This document shows positions 1-7,152 of a stretch of DNA of 16,595 nucleotides, piece by piece. A model generated the notes under the pieces. That model searched no databases. It had not been told where the DNA came from and was given only the letters and a program-made list of their open reading frames with translations. The stretch spans positions 2,839 through 19,433 of the forward strand of contig JAAVAF010000017.1 of the NCBI GenBank assembly GCA_014804225.1, given 5' to 3'. Every line of letters begins with the position of its first letter. Positions within the stretch are counted from its first letter, which is position 1. Source of the stretch: Lachnospiraceae bacterium. GTDB lineage: Bacteria > Bacillota > Clostridia > Lachnospirales > Lachnospiraceae. Position numbers and translations under genes: made by a program.

Positions 1-123
1 AGCGTCTTTACCTGTGGTTTAACGCTGATCTGGGTTGTGCCCTATATGCATTTGACAAACGCGAACTTTTATCTCGATATTATGTCTGTGAAAAACAAAA
101 GTATGAACAACAGTTCTTTCTAA
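1..123 (+). CDS. C-terminal end of a membrane protein, possibly DUF975 family (partial)
   Basis: The first reading frame is open from base 1 and stops at TAA 121-123, leaving the last 40 residues of a protein that begins outside the window. The visible part holds the end of a hydrophobic segment (GLTLIWVVPYMHLTNANFY), then a short polar tail. The pattern W-x2-PY-x3-T-x-A-x-FY resembles the end of DUF975 integral membrane proteins of Firmicutes; I recall that from family knowledge and cannot test it with so few residues. It lies 28 bp upstream of ddh in the same direction with no terminator between, so the two may be cotranscribed. That it is a real gene end is fairly likely; the family is a guess. 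Confidence 0.5.
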   Translation, partial: SVFTCGLTLIWVVPYMHLTNANFYLDIMSVKNKSMNNSSF

Positions 124-151
124 ATAATTAAAAGATAGGAGAAATATATTT

Positions 152-1138
152 ATGAAAACACGAATTGGAATTTTAGGTTACGGAAATCTTGGACGCGGCG
201 TTGAGTGCGCGATCCGCCAGAACGAAGACATGGAGCTGGCAGCTGTTTTTACAAGACGCACTCCCTCCTCTGTTTCCATTCTCACAAAAAGTGCTGCTGT
301 ATGCAGTGTCGACGATGTCGCTGATTGGAAGGACAAAATTGACGTTATGATTTTATGCGGCGGAAGCGCTACGGATTTGCCGCATCAGACACCTGAATAT
401 GTAAAGTACTTCAACGTAATCGACAGCTTCGACACACACGCACGCATTCCGGAGCATTTCGCAAATGTGGATGCTGCGGCGAAAGCCAATGCACATATCG
501 GTATTATCTCCGTGGGCTGGGATCCCGGAATGTTTTCCTTAAACCGCCTTTATGCAAACGCGATTTTACCGGACGGCAAAGACTATACGTTCTGGGGAAA
601 AGGCGTTAGTCAGGGACATTCCGATGCACTGCGCCGTATTGAAGACGTCAAAAATGCCAAGCAGTACACCATTCCCGTTAACAGCGCACTTGAGGCAGTT
701 CGCTCCGGCAGCAATCCCGAGCTTACGACACGCGAGAAGCATACAAGAGAATGTTTTGTCGTTTTGGAGGAAGGTGCAGACGCTGCAAAGATTGAACAGG
801 AAATCAAAAATATGCCAAACTACTTCGCTGACTATGACACCACCGTTCACTTTATTAGCGAGGAGGAGCTGCTTACAAACCACAGCGGCATTCCTCACGG
901 CGGATTTGTTCTTAGAAGCGGTGTGACTGGTTGGAATAAAGAAAATAAGCATTTGATTGAATACAGCTTAAAGCTTGATTCCAACCCCGAGTTTACTGCA
1001 AGTGTCCTTGTTGCATACGCAAGAGCAGCGCACCGCCTTGCACAAGAAGGACAAAGCGGATGCAAGACCGTATTTGATATTGCCCCCGCATATCTTAGTG
1101 CCAAAAGCGGAGAGGAGCTTCGCGCTTCGATGCTGTAA
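152..1138 (+). CDS. ddh: meso-diaminopimelate D-dehydrogenase
   Basis: This 328-residue enzyme makes meso-2,6-diaminopimelate from tetrahydrodipicolinate, ammonia and NADPH in one cytoplasmic step, feeding lysine and peptidoglycan synthesis and bypassing the acylated-intermediate routes. The length is normal for the family. An N-terminal Rossmann motif GYGNLGRG occupies residues 9-16. Residues used for substrate binding in the Corynebacterium glutamicum enzyme appear at the same numbers here: D94, D124 (in SVGWDPGMFSLNR), W148 (FWGKGVSQGHSDALRR) and R199. A histidine pair (H244, H249) sits where the family's conserved His lies. The ATG at 152 has an AGGAG 10 bases upstream. A terminator follows the stop. 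Its only upstream neighbour in view is the end of a membrane-protein gene, so no lysine operon is visible. Confidence 0.95.
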   Translation: MKTRIGILGYGNLGRGVECAIRQNEDMELAAVFTRRTPSSVSILTKSAAVCSVDDVADWKDKIDVMILCGGSATDLPHQTPEYVKYFNVIDSFDTHARIPEHFANVDAAAKANAHIGIISVGWDPGMFSLNRLYANAILPDGKDYTFWGKGVSQGHSDALRRIEDVKNAKQYTIPVNSALEAVRSGSNPELTTREKHTRECFVVLEEGADAAKIEQEIKNMPNYFADYDTTVHFISEEELLTNHSGIPHGGFVLRSGVTGWNKENKHLIEYSLKLDSNPEFTASVLVAYARAAHRLAQEGQSGCKTVFDIAPAYLSAKSGEELRASML

Positions 1139-1147
1139 ACGCAACAT

Positions 1148-1200
1148 AAAAAGCCGGATACTTACGATTTTCATAAGTGTCCGACTTTCTTATTTTTGTT
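1148..1200. terminator. Bidirectional intrinsic terminator between ddh and the convergent zinc-ribbon gene
   Basis: The arms 1151-1164 and 1174-1187 pair at 13 of 14 positions (one C/A mismatch, one G/T wobble) around a 9-base loop. On the plus strand the stem is followed by TCTTATTTTTGTTTTC. On the minus strand it is followed by a run of five Ts (A-run 1148-1152 on the plus strand). It lies between two convergent stop codons, so it can end both transcripts. Confidence 0.85.
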
Positions 1201-1210
1201 TTCTACTTTC

Positions 1211-2068
1211 TTACTGCCTGTTATAATAATCAAGATCTGCTGTAAAATACGTTCGAATATAACCATCTGTGGAAACAATCACAAATTCCCTTGTACTCTC
1301 CACATAATAAACATCGTCTCCATCCTCCGCCTCAAGCTTGTGAAAGGCGTTCGGATTTTGAATGACATTGTTTGCACCGAGAAGATATTCCTCTTCCGTC
1401 GCATATGGAAACTCTGCTCCGTGCTTTTGGAAATGCTCGGTAAGATACTCCGGCTTCCTGAAAGAATACGCTACATTCGGTGTTTCCGGTACGACTTCTA
1501 TTGTTGTGGCAATCTCAACCGGAGTAATTTCCGTTAGCGGTTCCTTTTGCGGTTCCTGCTGTGTCTGAACATCCGGCTGCTGTGGAAGCGGTTCTTTTAA
1601 CGGTTCCTCGTCTTTACGCTCTGCCTGCTGCGGCTCACTTTCCACAGCTCTTAATGTCTCGACCGGTGTTTCCTTTAATGCTTCATCCGGTGTTTCTTGT
1701 TTTAGCTGTATCGTAGATGAAACAACATCTTCATTTGCCGCTATCCTTTCAGAAGGAACCGTAAGGATACTTTTCATGCCAAAAACAATCAGAAGTAACA
1801 ATACCGCTACAGCTGCAACTACAACGTAACTCTTATCATTTCTGTTTTGTTTGTTATCATTGTTATTGCCGTTCCACGATACGCCGCCTGTACCGCTGCG
1901 TGTTTTTACGGATTTTTGCTGCTGTCCTGTTGAATTACTATATCCTTTGTTCTTTTCCCGACAGGATTTACAGCGTTTCGGAAGTTCCAGACCTTTACTT
2001 TTATAAAAACTGACTTCACTTTCTGACAACTCAAATTCTTTGCCACACTGCTTACACGTTCTCTTCAT
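1211..2068 (-). CDS. Zinc-ribbon, single-pass membrane protein with a toxin-like (BECR/RNase-like) C-terminal domain; function unknown
   Basis: The 285-residue protein has four parts. Residues 1-41 form a zinc ribbon with C5-x2-C8 and C33-x2-C36, and FYxxKGLxLPKRCKxCR text typical of the Firmicute zf-trcl domain. Residues 42-80 are a polar, Asn/Gly-rich linker. Residues 81-102 are a hydrophobic membrane segment. A Glu/Pro/Gln-rich low-complexity stretch (about 104-200) leads to a compact domain at 203-285. That last domain has EHFQKHG (H212, H216), an EEEYLLGANN helix, TREFVIVSTDGYIRTYF and a short tail; the pattern resembles nuclease-type domains (barnase/EndoU/ColicinE5-RelE fold) found at the ends of polymorphic toxins. 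This likeness is recalled, not computed. With a cytoplasmic zinc ribbon the C-terminal domain would face outside. The ATG lies 3 bases after the prfB stop, with the ribosome site AAGGAG inside the last prfB codons, so it is translationally coupled. No immunity-like gene is adjacent. Confidence 0.8.
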   Translation of the reverse strand: MKRTCKQCGKEFELSESEVSFYKSKGLELPKRCKSCREKNKGYSNSTGQQQKSVKTRSGTGGVSWNGNNNDNKQNRNDKSYVVVAAVAVLLLLIVFGMKSILTVPSERIAANEDVVSSTIQLKQETPDEALKETPVETLRAVESEPQQAERKDEEPLKEPLPQQPDVQTQQEPQKEPLTEITPVEIATTIEVVPETPNVAYSFRKPEYLTEHFQKHGAEFPYATEEEYLLGANNVIQNPNAFHKLEAEDGDDVYYVESTREFVIVSTDGYIRTYFTADLDYYNRQ

Positions 2069-2071
2069 CAG

Positions 2072-3194
2072 TTACTCCTTCTGTGCAGCCTCACTGCTTC
2101 GCCACTTCAAAAATGCATTAATAAAGCCGTCCAAACTGCCGTCCATCACTGCGTCCACATTTCCCGACTCAAAATTCGTTCTGTGATCTTTTACCATCGT
2201 ATACGGCTGCATTACATAGGAGCGGATCTGATTTCCCCAGCCGATATCCTTCACTTCTCCTCGAATATCCGAAAGCTTTTCCGCATTTGCTTCCTGTTTG
2301 AGCAAAAACAGCTTTGCCTTTAACATCTGCATCGCCTTATCCTTATTTTGGAACTGGGAACGTTCATTCTGACACTGAACAACAGTTCCTGTTGGGATAT
2401 GCGTAATACGAATTGCCGACGAGGTTTTGTTGATATGCTGACCACCTGCGCCGCTGCTTCGGTAGGTATCAATCCGAAGGTCATCTTCATTGATTTCCAC
2501 GTCTAAATCTTCCTCAATATCCGGCATCACATCAAGCGACACAAACGATGTCTGACGCTTTCCCTGCGCGTTAAACGGCGATATTCGCACAAGCCTGTGC
2601 ACGCCTTTCTCCGACTTTAAGTAACCATAGGCATTCTCACCGTTTACCTGAAACGTAATTGACTTAATTCCTGCCTCGTCTCCGTCAAGGAAATCCAGCA
2701 CATCAATCGAAAAGCCTTTGCGCTCTGCCCATCTTGTATACATTCGATAGAGCATTCCCGCCCAATCACAGCTTTCTGTACCGCCTGCACCTGCATTTAA
2801 TTTCAAAATCGCATTACATTTGTCATACTCTTCTGACAAAAGGGTACGAATACGAAGTGCTTCAAAGATTGTTATAAAATTATCAAGCTCTTCTCTGATT
2901 TCCGCTGCCATCTCGGCATCTTCCGTCTCGTATGCTATTTCAATCAGCGTTTCAATATCTTCATACTGTGTCCTTAACCCATTACACTCTTCTACCGTGT
3001 CTTTTAGCTGTTTTAACTCCTTCATCTGTTTGTTCGAGCGGTCAGGATCATCCCAGAAACCGGGCGCCTCCATCTCACGCTCCAACTCTTCTATTCGCCT
3101 TTCCTTGCTTGCAAGGTCAAAGTGAATCCCTCACTTCCGCTAAGGGACTTTCGTATGTCTGTAACTCTTGTTTCATCTGGTCGAGTTCTACCAT
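2072..3194 (-). CDS. prfB: Peptide chain release factor 2, expressed by programmed +1 frameshift
   Basis: RF2 recognises UGA and UAA stop codons on the ribosome and triggers peptide release. Frame 1 runs from ATG 3194 for 25 codons (MVELDQMKQELQTYESPLAE..., ending SL) to an in-frame TGA at 3117-3119. A +1 shift continues from GAC at 3118 to the stop at 2072, giving 373 residues, the usual RF2 length. Visible motifs are the stop-codon-recognition tripeptide SPF in RLVRISPFNAQGKRQTSF and the catalytic GGQ in SGAGGQHINKTSSA. The start is set by AAAGGTGG eight bases before the ATG; the frame is open upstream to about 3341, but those codons overlap secA and a hairpin. It lies downstream of secA, a common Firmicute order. 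The frameshift is the known autoregulation: low RF2 favours slippage and so more RF2. Confidence 0.96.
3116..3131 (-). promoter_or_regulatory. RF2 programmed +1 frameshift site
   Basis: On the minus strand the sequence reads AGG GAT TCA CTT TGA C. The slippery CTT (3122-3120) and stop TGA followed by C are canonical. The internal Shine-Dalgarno-like AGG (3131-3129) lies six bases before CTT, the same distance as in the Escherichia coli site. Translation resumes as D-L-A-S-K-E-R-R-I-E-E-L in the second frame, matching RF2. Confidence 0.93.
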
Positions 3195-3236
3195 AGCATT
3201 CACCACCTTTTGTCTATATAATCCTTCGGATTTTTC

Positions 3237-3257
3237 AAAGAACGCTTTGCGTTCTTT
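3237..3257. repeat. Short perfect hairpin (9-bp stem, 3-base loop) in the secA-prfB gap
   Basis: AAAGAACGC and GCGTTCTTT flank a TTT loop. It directly abuts the longer palindrome at 3259-3327. On the minus strand it lies between that palindrome and the prfB ribosome site and has no clear U-run after it, so it is not a convincing terminator. Confidence 0.8.
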
Positions 3258-3258
3258 C

Positions 3259-3327
3259 AGAGTTAAACTTAGTAGTTCTTGGCTTTGCGTCCAATGACGC
3301 AAAGTCTTTAGAACTACTTTTAACTCT
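3259..3327. repeat. Long imperfect palindrome overlapping the secA stop codon
   Basis: The arms are built of three matching blocks: AGAGTTAA/TTAACTCT outside, AGTAGTTCT/AGAACTACT in the middle and CTTTGCGTC/GACGCAAAG inside, around a CAAT loop, with small unequal gaps (3 and 3-5 bases) between blocks. The secA TAA (3322-3320) lies in the outer arm. Such a stem could trim or stabilise the 3' end of secA mRNA, partly terminate, or be a REP/MITE-like insertion; the sequence alone does not decide. Confidence 0.8.
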
Positions 3328-5887
3328 TTCTGCCGCAGCACATCTTATATTTTTTGCCGCTTCCACATGGACAGGGATCGTTCGGGTATACCTTCGCCTC
3401 TGCTCGCATCTTCGGGCCCTTTTGCAATGTATCGTCCTTGTTTGTTCCAGTAACCTTTGCGACCTCCTCACGCTCTACCTTCTGCTCAACCTTGACATGG
3501 AGCAGTAAGCGCACTGTTTCCTGTTTCATGCTTGCAATCATGGCGTCAAACATATCGTATCCGCTCATTTTATACTCTACCAGCGGATTCTTCTGACCGT
3601 ATGCCTGTAATCCCACACCTTGACGGAGCTGGTCCATATCATCAATATGATCCATCCATTTGCGGTCAATGACTTTTAACAAAATCACACGCTCAATCTC
3701 ACGGATATTCTCCGGTTCGGGGAACTCTGCCTCCTTGCTCTCATAAAGCTTGACTGCCTCTTCTTTGAGCTGGTGCTTTACGCCGTTCTTTGTTTTCTTT
3801 GTAATTCTATTCAGTGTGACAGGCTGGAGCGGTATAATCGGAAGTAAAAGGGTGTTTAATTCCTTCAAATCCCAATCCTCCGGATCCATATCATCATTAA
3901 TTGCCGTATCCACAGAACTCTCAACGATGTCCGTAATCATCTTATAAATAACATCTCTCATGCTCTCGCCGTTTAATACACGGCGGCGCTCTTCGTAGAT
4001 AATCTCTCTCTGTTCGTTCATAACCTGATCGTACTCAAGGAGATTCTTTCGAATTCCAAAGTTATTGCTCTCGATCTTTTTCTGCGCATTCTCAATCGCG
4101 CTTGTGAGCATTTTGTGCTCGATTTCCTGTCCCTCAGGAATACCGAGTGCATTAAACATATTGATTAGACGTTCCGAACCAAACAAACGCATCAGTTCAT
4201 CTTCCAGCGAAATATAAAATCTGGACATACCCGGGTCACCTTGTCGTCCGGAACGTCCGCGCAGCTGATTGTCAATACGCCTTGACTCATGACGCTCAGT
4301 ACCAACAATCAGAAGTCCTCCCGCTGCTCTTGCCTCTTCGTCAAGCTTGATATCGGTACCACGTCCTGCCATGTTGGTGGCAATCGTAACAGCACCATGC
4401 TGACCTGCATCTGCGACAATTTCCGCCTCAAGCTCGTGGAACTTCGCATTCAGCACCTTGTGCTGTATTCCGCGCTTTGTAAACAGTTTGCTAAGCTCCT
4501 CACTCGCATCAATCGTAATCGTACCGACAAGCACCGGCTGACCCGTTTCATGCGCCGCCTCAACCGCATCTACAATCGCGTGTAGCTTCTCTTTTCTCGT
4601 CTTGTATACACTGTCCTGTTGATCTTTTCGAATAACGGGGCGGTTCGTCGGAACAACGACAACGTCCATTCCGTAGATATCACGAAACTCTTTTTCCTCA
4701 GTCTGCGCGGTACCTGTCATACCGCATTTTTTCTCAAATTTATTAAAGAAATTCTGGAACGTGATGGTCGCAAGCGTCTTGCTTTCACGTTTCACTTTTA
4801 CGTGTTCCTTCGCCTCAATCGCCTGATGCAGTCCGTCGGAATAACGGCGTCCGGGCATAATACGACCGGTAAACTCGTCGACAATCAAGACCTGATCGTC
4901 CTTCACAACATAGTCCTGATCGCGGAACATCAAATTGTGCGCTCTGAGCGCAAGAATAATATTGTGCTGTATTTCAAGGTTTTCAGGATCTGCAAGGTTC
5001 TCAATCTGGAAGAATTTCTCAACCCGTTCCACACCTGCTGCCGTGAGGTTTACAACCTTATCCTTCTCATTTACGATAAAATCTCCCGTTTCCTCCTGCT
5101 CAACGCCCATGACAAAGTCCATTTTCGTCATCTCGGGAATATCCTCACCGCGCTTTAACTGTCTCGCCAGAATATCGCATACTTCATAAAGCTTTGTCGA
5201 CTTGCTGCTTTGTCCTGATATAATCAGCGGCGTTCTCGCCTCATCAATCAAAACGGAGTCCACCTCGTCGATAATTGCATAGTGCAAATCGCGCAAAACA
5301 AGCTGCTCCTTATAAATGACCATGTTATCACGCAGATAATCAAAACCCAATTCATTGTTGGTAACATATGTGATATCGCAGGCATATGCCTCCCGTCTTT
5401 CCTCAGGCTTCATATCATTTAATACAACGCCGACTTTTAATCCCAAAAATTCATGCACTTGTCCCATCCACTCGGCATCTCGCTTTGCAAGATAGTCATT
5501 GACTGTGACAACGTGCACGCCTTTTCCTTCCAGTGCATTCAGATATGCAGGCAAAAGCGCTGTCTGTGTTTTACCTTCACCGGTTCTCATCTCTGCGATA
5601 CGTCCCTGATGCAGGATAATACCACCGATTAACTGTACCCTGTAATGCTCCTGACTAAGCACACGCTTCGCACCTTCGCGAACAACCGCATATGCCTCGG
5701 GAAGAAGCGCATCAAGACTTGTTCCCTCAGACACTCGCTTTTTAAATTCCGCAGTTTTTGCCCGAAGCTCCTCATCGGTAAGCTTTCCCATCGCCTCACG
5801 ATAGCTCTCGATCTTTTTTACAATAGGTTCTATTCTTCTAAGCTCTCGGTCACTGTGTGTACCAAATACTTTTTCTACAATACTCAT
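3320..5887 (-). CDS. secA: Preprotein translocase ATPase SecA
   Basis: SecA is the cytosolic ATPase that pushes unfolded preproteins through SecYEG. The 855-residue product is a typical full-length Firmicute SecA. Walker A RTGEGKT lies near residues 101-107 and the DEAD-type Walker B DEVD at 207-210 (YAIIDEVDSVLIDEARTPLI). TNMAGRGTDI and QLRGRSGRQGDPG mark the second nucleotide-binding domain. The tail has the SecB/phospholipid-binding zinc motif C839-x-C841-x8-C850-C851. I chose ATG 5887 (MSIVEKVFGTHSDREL) because a GGAG sits six bases upstream and family members begin this way; a TTG at 5899 would add MEPK but would bury that ribosome site. It heads the secA-prfB-zinc-ribbon operon and has its own promoter at 5951-5979. 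Confidence 0.97.
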   Translation of the reverse strand: MSIVEKVFGTHSDRELRRIEPIVKKIESYREAMGKLTDEELRAKTAEFKKRVSEGTSLDALLPEAYAVVREGAKRVLSQEHYRVQLIGGIILHQGRIAEMRTGEGKTQTALLPAYLNALEGKGVHVVTVNDYLAKRDAEWMGQVHEFLGLKVGVVLNDMKPEERREAYACDITYVTNNELGFDYLRDNMVIYKEQLVLRDLHYAIIDEVDSVLIDEARTPLIISGQSSKSTKLYEVCDILARQLKRGEDIPEMTKMDFVMGVEQEETGDFIVNEKDKVVNLTAAGVERVEKFFQIENLADPENLEIQHNIILALRAHNLMFRDQDYVVKDDQVLIVDEFTGRIMPGRRYSDGLHQAIEAKEHVKVKRESKTLATITFQNFFNKFEKKCGMTGTAQTEEKEFRDIYGMDVVVVPTNRPVIRKDQQDSVYKTRKEKLHAIVDAVEAAHETGQPVLVGTITIDASEELSKLFTKRGIQHKVLNAKFHELEAEIVADAGQHGAVTIATNMAGRGTDIKLDEEARAAGGLLIVGTERHESRRIDNQLRGRSGRQGDPGMSRFYISLEDELMRLFGSERLINMFNALGIPEGQEIEHKMLTSAIENAQKKIESNNFGIRKNLLEYDQVMNEQREIIYEERRRVLNGESMRDVIYKMITDIVESSVDTAINDDMDPEDWDLKELNTLLLPIIPLQPVTLNRITKKTKNGVKHQLKEEAVKLYESKEAEFPEPENIREIERVILLKVIDRKWMDHIDDMDQLRQGVGLQAYGQKNPLVEYKMSGYDMFDAMIASMKQETVRLLLHVKVEQKVEREEVAKVTGTNKDDTLQKGPKMRAEAKVYPNDPCPCGSGKKYKMCCGRKS

Positions 5888-5950
5888 CTTCGGCTCCAAT
5901 CATTATAATCTTCATTCTCTTAACGTGCATAATTACACACACTATTATGT

Positions 5951-5979
5951 ATTGTAACAGATTCAATATGTAAATTCAA
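5951..5979 (-). promoter_or_regulatory. Sigma-A-type promoter for secA
   Basis: On the minus strand TTGAAT (5979-5974), 17 bases, then TACAAT (5956-5951). The -10 matches consensus at 5 of 6 positions and the -35 at 4 of 6. Transcription would begin near 5944, leaving a leader of about 57 bases before the secA ATG. Confidence 0.65.
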
Positions 5980-6005
5980 TGAATTTTCAATTAACAAAGC
6001 ATGAA

Positions 6006-6048
6006 CAAGATGAGTGCATACGTATACATACGTTGCGCACTCATCTTG
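6006..6048. repeat. Long interrupted palindrome in the pyrF-secA gap
   Basis: Twelve-base arms CAAGATGAGTGC (6006-6017) and GCACTCATCTTG (6037-6048) pair perfectly. Inside them ACGTAT and ATACGT (6020-6025, 6028-6033) form a second dyad around AC. It directly abuts the short hairpin at 6049-6067. Confidence 0.8.
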
Positions 6049-6067
6049 CAAAAAGCTACGCTTTTTG
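6049..6067. terminator. Short hairpin with T-run, possible second terminator
   Basis: CAAAAAGC and GCTTTTTG pair perfectly around TAC. Both strands read a T-run in the distal arm, so it could back up the pyrF terminator on the minus strand. Equally it may be part of a two-hairpin intergenic element with 6006-6048. Confidence 0.5.
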
Positions 6068-6105
6068 TTTAAATAGTTTATGCTGTCGCAATTTCCTGCA
6101 CAGTG

Positions 6106-6137
6106 AAAACAGCGCCGCTGTCCGGCGACGCTGTTTT
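6106..6137 (-). terminator. Intrinsic terminator of pyrF
   Basis: AAAACAGCG (6106-6114) pairs with CGCTGTTTT (6129-6137); the stem extends by three more pairs after a C/A mismatch, with a loop of about six bases. It begins at the base next to the pyrF stop codon and ends in TTTT on the minus strand. The A/T tails on both sides make it usable in both directions. Confidence 0.8.
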
Positions 6138-7073
6138 TTATTTCCCCGCATCTTCAAATGCGCTGTTAATATCCTCGATCATGTCGATAACTGCCTGTCT
6201 TGAGGCGTCTGCGAAGTTCTCTGCACCAAACGATTTATATTTCTCATTCTGATAAGCCGCGATGATTCCTCTTGAAGAATTCACAATCGCGCCCAAACCA
6301 TTCTCATCAAAAAAGTGCACCAAATCCTTGCCGGACGCACCCTGTGCACCGTAACCCGGCACCAGAATAAACGACTTGGGCATCACCTTTCGCAAAATCC
6401 TTCCCTGTTCGGGATACGTCGCACCTACAACGGCTCCCACATAACTGTAACCGTTTACGCCGATCATCTGCTCTCCCCACGCGGCTACCTGTTCACCTAC
6501 ATGCTCATAGAGCGGTTTGCCATCTATCAGCCTGTCCTGAAATTCCCCGCTGCTTGGATTAGAAGTCTTTACCAAGATAAACAACCCTTTCTTTTCTTCC
6601 TTGCAGACATCAATAAACGGTTGTACACCGTCCGTTCCAAGATACGGATTAACCGTCACAAAATCCTCATCAAATCCGGCACATAAATTGCTTCCAACCT
6701 GAACCTTGCCAAGATGTGCCGTCGCATAAGCTGTCGACGTGGAACCAATATCGCCACGCTTGATATCACCAATCACGATAAGTCCTTTTTCCTTACAATA
6801 CTGAACAGTCTTTTGAAACGTCACAAGTCCCGGAATGCCAAACTGCTCATACATTGCAATCTGCGGCTTTACTGCCGGAATCAAGTCATAGATTTTATCA
6901 ATAATTTCTTTATTATAAAGCCATATTGCCTCCGCAGCACCCTCAAGCGTCTCGCCTTTTTCTGCAAAAGCCGCCTTTTTGATATGCTCCGGTACAAACT
7001 TCATCATCGGATCCAGTCCTACAACAATCGGCGCACCTGTACTTTTTATCATTTTAATTAACTGATCTATCAT
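6138..7073 (-). CDS. pyrF: Orotidine 5'-phosphate decarboxylase (type 2)
   Basis: This cytoplasmic TIM-barrel enzyme decarboxylates OMP to UMP, the last step of de novo pyrimidine synthesis. At 311 residues it fits the longer type 2 subfamily (about 270-310) and not the short type 1 form (about 230). The N-terminal VVGLDPMMKFVPEH supplies the first catalytic-site Asp (D21). GDIKRGDIGST at 102-112 holds the Asp-Lys-x2-Asp array (D103, K105, D108). VPGYGAQGASGKD resembles the phosphate-binding loop. ATG 7073 has CTGGAGG seven bases upstream. It follows nrdD by 79 bp with no terminator seen between them, so readthrough from nrdD is plausible. The other pyr genes are not in the window. Confidence 0.95.
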   Translation of the reverse strand: MIDQLIKMIKSTGAPIVVGLDPMMKFVPEHIKKAAFAEKGETLEGAAEAIWLYNKEIIDKIYDLIPAVKPQIAMYEQFGIPGLVTFQKTVQYCKEKGLIVIGDIKRGDIGSTSTAYATAHLGKVQVGSNLCAGFDEDFVTVNPYLGTDGVQPFIDVCKEEKKGLFILVKTSNPSSGEFQDRLIDGKPLYEHVGEQVAAWGEQMIGVNGYSYVGAVVGATYPEQGRILRKVMPKSFILVPGYGAQGASGKDLVHFFDENGLGAIVNSSRGIIAAYQNEKYKSFGAENFADASRQAVIDMIEDINSAFEDAGK

Positions 7074-7152
7074 TCATAAGCCTCCAGTCTTGTATTACCT
7101 GCGAATCGGGTTCCCCTATCGTTATAATATCTAGTGTTATTTATTTATACTC

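Noticed and set aside
52..83. Promoter for ddh inside the end of the upstream gene
   Set aside because: There is a perfect TTGACA at 52-57, but TATTAT is 20 bases away and the 18-base alternative (GATATT) is poor; cotranscription with the upstream gene explains the layout as well.
3086..3120. Apparent frameshift mutation splitting prfB
   Set aside because: The break falls exactly at the conserved CTT TGA C slippage site with the upstream AGG element, so it is programmed and not a mutation or sequencing error.
4619..5158. Open frame of 179 codons on the plus strand
   Set aside because: It lies wholly antisense to the ATPase core of secA, has no family-like sequence and no ribosome site worth noting; it is a shadow of secA codon use.
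5888..5899. TTG start giving SecA four extra residues
   Set aside because: The GGAG that serves the ATG at 5887 would lie inside that extension, and SecA proteins normally begin at M-S-I-V-E-K.
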